This document shows positions 7,724 through 13,390 of a stretch of 18,184 nucleotides of DNA, in pieces. The position numbers and the translations under genes are program-made. The DNA is taken from assembly GCA_964363055.1 (NCBI GenBank), contig CAYIGN010000005.1, forward strand, positions 1 to 18,184, given 5' to 3'. The notes under the pieces are model-generated. The model did no database searches, was not told the DNA's origin, and was given only the letters and a program-made list of their open reading frames with translations. Source of the DNA: CAYIGN01 sp964363055 (GTDB lineage Bacteria > Patescibacteriota > Minisyncoccia > Sungbacterales > HO2-52-23). The first letter of the stretch is position 1, and the number at the start of each line of letters is the position of its first letter.

Positions 7724-8730
7724 TTTCAATCGTCTTTCCGGTCTATAACGAGCGCGGCAATCTCCAACCGTTGATGGAGGGATTGAATCGCGTGCGGGAA
7801 AAACTCCAGGACTCGGTTGACCCCGTTAGAAATAACACGCCGCAGGGGTCTGCCAATGCGCTAGCGCATTGGATTTCTAACGGGGTTGAATTGATCGCCG
7901 TGGATGACGGATCGCGCGATGGCAGCTTGGAAGAACTGCGGGGGCTTAGTAAGCAATATTCTCATCTGAAAGTTATCGTCTTCACGCATAATTTCGGTCA
8001 GACCGCCGCACTCGCCGCTGGTATCGCTGCCGCGCGGGGCGAGATAGTGGTTACGATTGACAGCGATTTGGAGAATGATCCAGCAGACATCCCGATACTT
8101 CTGGAACGGATTGAGGAGGGTTATGACGTGGTGTCTGGCTGGCGGCAGGGACGGTGGAAGGATCAGCCCTTTACCCGCAAGTTCCCTTCGCTAGCGGCAA
8201 ATTGGTTGATTTCCAAGATCGGCGGGCTCCGCTTGCATGATTACGGCTGTACGCTCAAGGCCTATCGCCGGGAACTGATTGCCTCTATTCCTCTCTATGG
8301 CGAGATGCATCGCTTCATACCGGCGTATCTTAATTGGCGCGGAGCGCGGGTTGCCGAGGTGCCGGTTAGCTACCGGCCGCGCACCTACGGCCGGAGCAAT
8401 TACGGCATCTCGCGGATGTACCGGGTGGTGCTGGATCTGCTCCTCATCAGGTTTTTGATCCGCTACATGAATCGGCCGATCCATTTCTTCGGCGGAATCG
8501 GGTTCCTTTCGGTTCTAGCGGGGTTCATTGCGGGTGGTGCGGCAATATGGCTCAAGATATTTGAGGAAACGTCTTTCAATCGTACCCCTTTGCCGGTGCT
8601 TACCGTATTCTTTTTTATGGTCGGGGTGCAGCTCGTCATCATGGGCGTGCTTGCCGAGATGGTGATGCGCACATACTATGAGTCGCAGAAGAAGACGCCG
8701 TACGAAGTAAAAGAGAAGATAAACTTTTAG
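7720..8730 (+). CDS. GT2 glycosyltransferase, polyprenyl-phosphate sugar synthase type, carrying an in-frame palindromic insertion
   Basis: A 336-residue GT-A enzyme of the dolichol-phosphate-mannose synthase/GtrB/ArnC type, which transfers a sugar to polyprenyl phosphate on the cytoplasmic face. It begins ISIVFPVYNERGN (2-14). The nucleotide-sugar site shows VDDGSRDGS (61-69) and DSDLENDP (114-121). Two C-terminal membrane segments lie near 246-268 and 281-305. A good Shine-Dalgarno (AAGAGGA, 7706-7712) precedes the ATG. Residues 34-56 are an extra 23-residue block encoded by a palindromic element between the first helix and the VDDGS strand. Without it the text reads KLQDSVELIAVDDG, which matches family spacing. 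All catalytic motifs remain, so the protein may still work. It is coupled to the GT39-like gene by an ATGA overlap, and the cupin gene follows after 2 bp. Confidence 0.93.
   Translation: MISIVFPVYNERGNLQPLMEGLNRVREKLQDSVDPVRNNTPQGSANALAHWISNGVELIAVDDGSRDGSLEELRGLSKQYSHLKVIVFTHNFGQTAALAAGIAAARGEIVVTIDSDLENDPADIPILLERIEEGYDVVSGWRQGRWKDQPFTRKFPSLAANWLISKIGGLRLHDYGCTLKAYRRELIASIPLYGEMHRFIPAYLNWRGARVAEVPVSYRPRTYGRSNYGISRMYRVVLDLLLIRFLIRYMNRPIHFFGGIGFLSVLAGFIAGGAAIWLKIFEETSFNRTPLPVLTVFFFMVGVQLVIMGVLAEMVMRTYYESQKKTPYEVKEKINF
7815..7889. repeat. 69-bp palindromic element inserted in frame in the GT2 gene, flanked by GGTTGA direct repeats
   Basis: Outer arms ACCCCGTTAGAAAT (7820-7833) and ATTTCTAACGGGGT (7873-7886) are perfect inverted repeats of 14 bp. 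The inner perfect 20-bp palindrome CCAATGCGCTAGCGCATTGG (7853-7872) abuts the right arm. GGTTGA occurs at both ends (7815-7820 and 7884-7889). Deleting one copy plus the intervening DNA removes 69 bp, or 23 codons, and rejoins a family-typical reading frame. The element has no stop codon in the frame used. The insertion model is inference from one copy; the palindromes and direct repeats are directly visible. Confidence 0.85.
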
Positions 8731-8732
8731 TT

Positions 8733-9176
8733 ATGATTGACGGCTTGGCGATAAAAAAAGTAGTAGGGCACAAGGACCATGAAGGGTTTTTTGCCGAACT
8801 CGTAAAGTTCGGAGAAGAAACTTTCCATGAAATCCGACAGACCAGCTACAGCGAGACTAAGCAAGGGGTCATAAAAGCATTCCATTGGCATCCCTATTGG
8901 GAGATGTGGTGCGTGGTGAAGGGGAGAGCAAAAATCGTCATTGCGGATATCCGCGACGGCTCGCCTACCAAAGGCAATACAGAGGTGATTATGGCCGGAG
9001 AAGATGATATGAAGGTAATCGCAATCCCCCCCGGCGTTGCGCACGGGTATCAAGTGCTGGGTGATGCTCCGATGGGGATTATCTATCATGCCGAGGAGCC
9101 GTATGATCCCGCGTATCCCAAGATTGAACACCTCCCGCACGATACGCCACTTATTAATTTCAATTGGAGTGAATGA
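8733..9176 (+). CDS. RmlC/RfbC-like cupin, probable nucleotide-sugar epimerase
   Basis: A 147-residue single-domain cupin resembling dTDP-4-dehydrorhamnose 3,5-epimerase. GVIKAFHWHP (45-54) aligns with the RmlC motif G-V-x-R-G-L-H, placing H51 at the catalytic histidine. DIRDGSPT (72-79) and IPPGVAHGYQVLG (98-110) match the RmlC core, and PYDPAYPKIEH (123-133) resembles its C-terminal tail. It is shorter than typical RmlC (about 180 residues), and R-G before the histidine is replaced by K-A. It may therefore be a variant epimerase acting on another nucleotide-linked 4-keto sugar, or a relative with a different role. It sits 2 bp after the GT2 gene and 1 bp before the epimerase/dehydratase gene, so a joint pathway is likely. 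Confidence 0.82.
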   Translation: MIDGLAIKKVVGHKDHEGFFAELVKFGEETFHEIRQTSYSETKQGVIKAFHWHPYWEMWCVVKGRAKIVIADIRDGSPTKGNTEVIMAGEDDMKVIAIPPGVAHGYQVLGDAPMGIIYHAEEPYDPAYPKIEHLPHDTPLINFNWSE

Positions 9177-9177
9177 T

Positions 9178-10128
9178 ATGAAAGGGGAAAAAGTGCTTAT
9201 TACCGGCGGCCTCGGTTTTATAGGGAGCACGCTCGCGCATCGCATCCTCCGGGAAGGAGGACGCGTGACGATTCTTGACGCACGGATCCCGCATCTCGGC
9301 GCGCACGACGCAAATATAGAAGACATCAAAGATGATGTTGAAATTATCATCGGAGATATACGGGACGCGGCGCTTGTGCGTCACGCCTTGGACGGCAAGG
9401 ACATCATTTTCAGTTTGGCGGCCCAGAAGTCGCACCCGATGTCAATGCGGGATCCATACCTTGACATTGATATCAACTGCCGGGGGATTGTTACGGTTCT
9501 GGAGGAGGCGCGCAGAGCGGGCGGGAACGTGAAGAGGATTGTTTTCCCCAGCACCACAACCGCCGTGGATTATCCCATTGATATGTACTCTGCGGATAAG
9601 CTTGTCGGCGAGCGCTATCACATGCTCTACTATAAAAACTATGGGCTTCCGGTTTCCATGGTTCGGTTCCCGAACATCTATGGCCCTCGCGCGCTCATCA
9701 CAAGTCCCAACGGCGGCGTGGCGAATTTTTTCATAGGTCTCGCGTTCCAGGGAAAGCCTCTCACAGTGTATGGGGAGGGCGACGAGATGAAAAATCTCGT
9801 CTATGTGGACGACGCCGTGGATGCGCTGGCGAGAGTCGCGGCGAGCGACAAAACCATCGGCGAGGAGCCCTTTACGGTATGCACTGATGAATTTTTCTCT
9901 ATCCGTGAGATGGCAGGTGCGATTGTGGAGATATTCGGCAAAGGGGAGGTGGCGCATGTGGAGTATCCCAAGAACCTCGTCAAATTGAAGGATACCCCGA
10001 TGTCAAATGTCCGAATCAAGGAAACCGTGGGATGGCGGCCCACGACCCGATTTCGGGAGGGGCTGGAGAAAACGATCGCCTACTACCGCGATCGCCTGGA
10101 CGCCTACCTCCCCTCGCCGCGCACTTGA
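9178..10128 (+). CDS. NAD-dependent epimerase/dehydratase (extended SDR)
   Basis: A 316-residue extended short-chain dehydrogenase acting on a nucleotide sugar. The NAD-binding loop TGGLGFIGSTLA is at 9-20, with D34 of ILDAR well placed to bind the adenosine ribose. The catalytic set is S125/T126 (FPSTTT), Y137 and K141 (YSADK). NIYGPR (166-171) and GDEMKNLVYVDDA (201-213) line the sugar site as in UDP-glucose 4-epimerase and related dehydratases. The last motif usually reads R-D-F-V/I-x-V-D-D and is changed here to K-N-L. I start at the ATG at 9178, preceded by GGAG (9166-9169) and immediately by the methionine-lysine opening of the fold; an earlier in-frame start at 9037 would overlap the cupin gene. 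The exact reaction (C4 epimerase, 4,6-dehydratase or decarboxylase) cannot be decided. Confidence 0.9.
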   Translation: MKGEKVLITGGLGFIGSTLAHRILREGGRVTILDARIPHLGAHDANIEDIKDDVEIIIGDIRDAALVRHALDGKDIIFSLAAQKSHPMSMRDPYLDIDINCRGIVTVLEEARRAGGNVKRIVFPSTTTAVDYPIDMYSADKLVGERYHMLYYKNYGLPVSMVRFPNIYGPRALITSPNGGVANFFIGLAFQGKPLTVYGEGDEMKNLVYVDDAVDALARVAASDKTIGEEPFTVCTDEFFSIREMAGAIVEIFGKGEVAHVEYPKNLVKLKDTPMSNVRIKETVGWRPTTRFREGLEKTIAYYRDRLDAYLPSPRT

Positions 10129-10150
10129 CTTCTAGGAAAATCTGCTGAAT

Positions 10151-10184
10151 GTAAAAGTAATCTGCCTAGGCAGATTACTTTTAC
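10151..10184. terminator. Perfect 34-bp palindrome, possible bidirectional terminator
   Basis: GTAAAAGTAATCTGC (10151-10165) pairs perfectly with GCAGATTACTTTTAC (10170-10184) around CTAG, giving a 15-bp stem. Taking only the inner ten pairs, the stem is preceded by AAAA and followed by TTTT, the layout of a bidirectional terminator, although the T run is short. It lies 22 bp after the epimerase/dehydratase stop. It might instead be a repeat or protein-binding site. The rest of the 206-bp gap to the next gene holds a candidate promoter and a ribosome binding site. Confidence 0.55.
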
Positions 10185-10251
10185 CCTACACCCAGAATAC
10201 CACGGGCGTAAACATAGACCGCCATATGTGTGTGCACATTACCGGAAACTA

Positions 10252-10280
10252 TTGACAGAATAGGCAGTTTGTGATTCACT
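10252..10280 (+). promoter_or_regulatory. Candidate promoter for the monophosphatase-like/SDR unit
   Basis: A perfect -35 TTGACA (10252-10257) is followed by a 17-bp spacer and TTCACT (10275-10280), a three-of-six -10. TG at 10272-10273 gives the extended -10 form TGnTTCACT. The predicted leader to the ATG at 10335 is about 48 nt. Confidence 0.5.
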
Positions 10281-10322
10281 AGAAAAAGTTTGTTCTTTGT
10301 CAGCGAGAGGGCAGCATTGCAT

Positions 10323-10328
10323 AGGAGG
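10323..10328 (+). promoter_or_regulatory. Strong Shine-Dalgarno deciding the start at 10335
   Basis: AGGAGG sits 6 nt before the ATG at 10335. It outweighs an upstream in-frame TTG at 10290 and fits the protein family start. It is the best ribosome binding site in the window. Confidence 0.8.
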
Positions 10329-10334
10329 GAGACG

Positions 10335-11336
10335 ATGGAATTCCAGAGGTTACTGATAGACGTGTTGACCAAAATTCACAGTACTCGTTTTTTGCTCGGC
10401 GATCGGGCGGCCGAAGAAGTCCAGCCAACGGCCCGAGGAAAGCGGCAGTCGCGCTTGGAGGAGGGTATTATTTCCTTGCTCTTTATGGAGACTGGCGAAC
10501 GAGGGCTTCTTCACGGCTTGAATGTCGTCGCTGAAGGCAACGACCCGATTAAGTTTCCAGGAGCCGCGCACACTATGTACGTTGATCCTGTAGACGGCAC
10601 TGCGGGATTTGCGCGTTCCATAGAAAGTGGAGTCGAGACTTCAGACCCAGCGACCGTTATCTCGATTGTGTCAAATCGAGAGGTGGTGACATTCGGCGAA
10701 GTCGTTGCCTCCGGCGGCTTGAATCTTCGAAGCGGCCAGATGTGGATTGCGGCAGACGGAGAGGGCGCACTCGTTGGACAGGCGCAGACGGGGTGGACTT
10801 TTGCTCGAATTGAGCCGATAAGGTTGTACAATCGGCACAGCCCGCTCCTGGCCTCGGAGTTCTACCGTCTCATCAATCGGCTGACGATGTTTCTCATCAA
10901 TCAGCCGGTGGAGTGGAGCGATTTCCACTCATCGTTCCTCAACATCCTCCAGGTGCCGCTCGGGAAGGCGGATTGTTTCTTCAATAATGTGCTCCCCGAT
11001 GTTTCAAATGAAGGGCAGCGGGGACACGAGTTGGGGGCGATCATGCCGTTCCTGAAAGAGGTGCAGGGGTACGCCATGGATACCCATACCATGCGGCCGC
11101 TGGAGGAGACACCGTTTACGTTCGATGGCATGACGCCGGTCGTAATCGGCGTGGACAAGGCGACCATCCGCTATTACTGGAAGATGATTCAAGAGAATCT
11201 CTATAAGCGGATTGTCGTTGCTGATCGAGATGGCGACGAAGAGATTATCTGTGAGATGAGCGCCCGAGAAGTGATAGGGCTTCTTTACAAGACGATCAGC
11301 ACGCAACGATGGTCACTACGGCCGCTTGCCGAGTAG
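10335..11336 (+). CDS. Inositol monophosphatase/FIG-superfamily-like protein
   Basis: A 333-residue protein with the metal-binding signature of the inositol monophosphatase superfamily: VDPVDGTAGF (83-92), with D84 and D87 as metal ligands and G88-T89 as phosphate contacts, and an upstream acidic residue E67 in VVAEGND. These Mg-dependent enzymes release phosphate from inositol phosphate, sugar phosphates or 3'-phosphoadenosine nucleotides. The third ligand is unusual: where the family normally has W/G-D-x-A-A, this protein has GHELGAIMPFLKEVQGY (220-236), with Glu at the Asp position. Residues 269-333 extend beyond the usual family length (about 260-270). It is therefore a divergent member; substrate and even activity are uncertain. 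The SDR gene follows after 14 bp, so they may act in sequence on a polyol or sugar phosphate. Confidence 0.75.
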   Translation: MEFQRLLIDVLTKIHSTRFLLGDRAAEEVQPTARGKRQSRLEEGIISLLFMETGERGLLHGLNVVAEGNDPIKFPGAAHTMYVDPVDGTAGFARSIESGVETSDPATVISIVSNREVVTFGEVVASGGLNLRSGQMWIAADGEGALVGQAQTGWTFARIEPIRLYNRHSPLLASEFYRLINRLTMFLINQPVEWSDFHSSFLNILQVPLGKADCFFNNVLPDVSNEGQRGHELGAIMPFLKEVQGYAMDTHTMRPLEETPFTFDGMTPVVIGVDKATIRYYWKMIQENLYKRIVVADRDGDEEIICEMSAREVIGLLYKTISTQRWSLRPLAE

Positions 11337-11339
11337 AAT

Positions 11340-11347
11340 GGGGGGAG
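11340..11347 (+). promoter_or_regulatory. Shine-Dalgarno deciding the SDR start at 11351
   Basis: GGGGGGAG lies 3 nt before the ATG at 11351, between the two genes of the unit. It favours this start over the in-frame ATG at 11309, which would overlap the upstream gene and add 14 residues not typical of the family. Confidence 0.6.
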
Positions 11348-11350
11348 ACC

Positions 11351-12115
11351 ATGCGCTTGAAAGATAAAGTAGCGATTGTGACTGGCGGTGCAAACGGCAT
11401 CGGGCGCGCAATTGCGGTATTGTTTGCGGAGGAGGGCGCGCACGTTAACGTTTTCGATGTTGATAAGGTTGGGTCGAAAGAAATGTTGACCCAGGTTAAT
11501 AAGATAGACGGTATTGCTGCTTACGATCAAGTTGATGTGAGTGATGAATCTGAAGTGAGGATGGCGGTGGAGTCAGTCGGATCCGTCCACGGCTACATAG
11601 ATATCCTCATCAACTGTGCGGCCGAGTTCATCTTCGGCACGATCGAAACAGTGACAAAAGAGCACTGGGAGAAATTGTTTGCCGTCAACGTGATCGGCTA
11701 TGCCAACTGCGCCCAGGCGGTCATACCCTATATGAAGCAGCAAGGCGGTGGCGCGATCGTGAATATCGCATCGGTGAGTGCCTTGGTCGCCGAAGAAGGG
11801 CATCTGCCGTACAGCGTCTCCAAAGCTGCGTCGCTTCATTTCAGCAGGTGTCTGGCGTTGGATGTCGCGTCTTACAAAATCCGGGTGAACGCAATCTCGC
11901 CGGGCCCGATTCGGACGCGAGCGACCGACCGCCATATTGAGGCCTTGGGTCTTGATCCGGAAAAGGCGTACACCGATTTTGGGAGAGAGACCCTGATGAG
12001 ACGGATGGGCGTTCCTGAAGAGGTGGCAAAAGTGGCGTTGTTCCTTGTTTCTGACGATTCGTCGTTTATGACCGGCGCCAATGTGGTCGTAGACGGCGGC
12101 ATGACGATTAGATAA
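11351..12115 (+). CDS. Classical short-chain dehydrogenase/reductase (SDR)
   Basis: A 254-residue cytoplasmic oxidoreductase of the FabG-like classical SDR family. The cofactor loop is TGGANGIG (11-18). VFDVD (34-38) ends strand 2 with Asp and suggests preference for NAD(H). The catalytic tetrad is N113 (AVNVIG), S141, Y154 and K158 (PYSVSK). SPGPIRT (183-189) and the C-terminal DGGMT complete the fold; the usual N-N-A-G is N-C-A-A here (88-91). Such enzymes oxidise or reduce a hydroxyl or keto group on many small molecules, including sugars and polyols. It forms a two-gene unit with the monophosphatase-like protein and ends in a strong terminator, which suggests a shared small-molecule step. 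The substrate is unknown. Confidence 0.92.
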   Translation: MRLKDKVAIVTGGANGIGRAIAVLFAEEGAHVNVFDVDKVGSKEMLTQVNKIDGIAAYDQVDVSDESEVRMAVESVGSVHGYIDILINCAAEFIFGTIETVTKEHWEKLFAVNVIGYANCAQAVIPYMKQQGGGAIVNIASVSALVAEEGHLPYSVSKAASLHFSRCLALDVASYKIRVNAISPGPIRTRATDRHIEALGLDPEKAYTDFGRETLMRRMGVPEEVAKVALFLVSDDSSFMTGANVVVDGGMTIR

Positions 12116-12120
12116 CTTGT

Positions 12121-12160
12121 TGCGGCGTGGGTGCATAAGCGCCCCGCCGCATTTTAATTT
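12121..12160 (+). terminator. Rho-independent terminator after the SDR gene
   Basis: GCGGCG-T-GGGTGC (12122-12134) pairs with GCGCCCCGCCGC (12139-12150) around the loop ATAA, giving 12 pairs with one bulged T and one G-T wobble, plus an outer T-A pair. TTTTAATTT follows (12152-12160). It begins 5 bp after the stop codon. Confidence 0.88.
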
Positions 12161-12170
12161 CTCGAGCCGG

Positions 12171-12199
12171 TTGAAATTATTGGCCGGAAAGAGTATAAC
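12171..12199 (+). promoter_or_regulatory. Sigma-70-type promoter with predicted leaderless start
   Basis: TTGAAA (12171-12176), a 17-bp spacer and TATAAC (12194-12199) match consensus at five of six bases each. The A of the ATG at 12207 is 8 nt after the -10, about where transcription should begin. The nearest purine-rich Shine-Dalgarno-like sequence lies inside the spacer and would not be transcribed. Confidence 0.7.
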
Positions 12200-12206
12200 T
12201 TTCATT

Positions 12207-13382
12207 ATGGAAATCAAGTTGCAGCCGATGATTGATTTTGGCAAAATGCCGATTGCGAATGCCTTTTTAATGCCCGAGCAATTTACATCGGAGTATTTTT
12301 ATCCGATGGTGGTGGGGTATGACCCGGAGACGCAGGCGATCGGGCTTGTCAATCGCGTGCCGCCGGAGAAAATGTTCCATTCTGAGTATGCCTTTTTTTC
12401 TTCCACGTCAAAAGGGATGCAGCAACACTTTCGCGCAACAGCGGAGAAACTCTTGCCGTATGCCGGGGAAGGAATTGTGGTTGAGATTGGGTCCAATGAC
12501 GGCATCATGCTGGAGGCGTGGAAGGAATTGGGTGTCCGCGCGGTGGGGGTGGAACCATCGGCTAATGTCGCGGCGGTTTCCAGGGGCCGCGGCCATTGGG
12601 TGATTGAGCGGTTTATTGACGAGAGAACCGTAGATGAGATTTTGAGCGCAGGCCCGGTGTCGCTCGTCTACGGCGCCAATGTATCCTGTCATATTGAAAA
12701 TTCTTTGGAATACACGCGGCTTGTCGCGCGCCTCATAGGAAAAGATGGAGTATTCATATTTGAAGACCCTTATTTTTTGGATATTGTTGAAAAAACCTCG
12801 TACGACCAGATTTACGAAGAGCACGTGTGGTATTTTACAGTATCCTTCATCAACAACGTTTTCGGGCCGCTGGGCTATCAGGTGTTTGACTGCGAGCATA
12901 TTGAAGTGCACGGCGGGGAACTGCGGATGTATGTGGGGCATAAAGACCGCTATCAGGAAAAGCCGACAGTAGGAGAATGGCTTAGGCGCGAGAAGGATCT
13001 GGAAGGAAAGCTAACAATGCTTGGCGAAAATATTAAAAGATCAAAAGTCGCTCTTATAGACCTGCTTCACGGCTTGAATAAAGAAGGTAAGCGAATCTGC
13101 GGCTTTGGAGCAAGTTCCAAGGGGGTGATTGTCTGCAATTATTGCGGCATTGGCCCGGATCTTATCCCTTTCATCACCGACAATACGCCGCTAAAGCAGG
13201 GCAAGTATTATCCCGGTGTCCATATTCCGATTGTGCCGCAGGAAGAATTTGCCAAGACAAAACCGGATTATGCCATGCTTTTTGCCTGGAATCATCTCAA
13301 AGAAATTGACGAGTCGCAGGCCTGGTTTCGAGAGAATGGCGGGCATTGGATTACGCATGTGCCGATGCCGAGAATAATATAG
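12207..13382 (+). CDS. Sugar C-methyltransferase (NovU/TcaB9/EvaC-type) lacking the zinc-binding cysteines
   Basis: A 391-residue member of the three-part nucleotide-sugar C-methyltransferase family, which adds a methyl group to a ring carbon of a keto-sugar. The N-terminal domain keeps IDFGKMPIANAFL (9-21) and YAFFSS (61-66). SAM motif I is VEIGSNDGIML (92-102). Catalytic-region residues are retained: H162 (NVSCHIEN) and Y203, E205 and H206 in IYEEHVWYF. HGGELRMYV (235-243) and the C-terminal domain GFGASSKG (299-306) with KQGKYYPGVHIPI (330-342) are typical. The two CxxC pairs that normally bind zinc in the first domain are absent: the protein starts inside that region, and the second pair is replaced near residues 37-48. 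The start at 12207 follows a promoter directly. The aminotransferase gene begins 8 bp after it, pointing to a branched amino sugar. Confidence 0.88.
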   Translation: MEIKLQPMIDFGKMPIANAFLMPEQFTSEYFYPMVVGYDPETQAIGLVNRVPPEKMFHSEYAFFSSTSKGMQQHFRATAEKLLPYAGEGIVVEIGSNDGIMLEAWKELGVRAVGVEPSANVAAVSRGRGHWVIERFIDERTVDEILSAGPVSLVYGANVSCHIENSLEYTRLVARLIGKDGVFIFEDPYFLDIVEKTSYDQIYEEHVWYFTVSFINNVFGPLGYQVFDCEHIEVHGGELRMYVGHKDRYQEKPTVGEWLRREKDLEGKLTMLGENIKRSKVALIDLLHGLNKEGKRICGFGASSKGVIVCNYCGIGPDLIPFITDNTPLKQGKYYPGVHIPIVPQEEFAKTKPDYAMLFAWNHLKEIDESQAWFRENGGHWITHVPMPRII

Positions 13383-13390
13383 TTTCTGTT

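Noticed and set aside
9037..9177. Upstream extension of the epimerase/dehydratase gene
   Set aside because: It would overlap the cupin gene. The added residues do not resemble an SDR N-terminus, whereas the ATG at 9178 has a GGAG site and begins exactly at the nucleotide-binding fold.
11573..12244. Minus-strand ORF of 223 codons
   Set aside because: It covers the SDR gene in antisense and crosses the terminator and promoter at 12121-12199; no recognisable domain.
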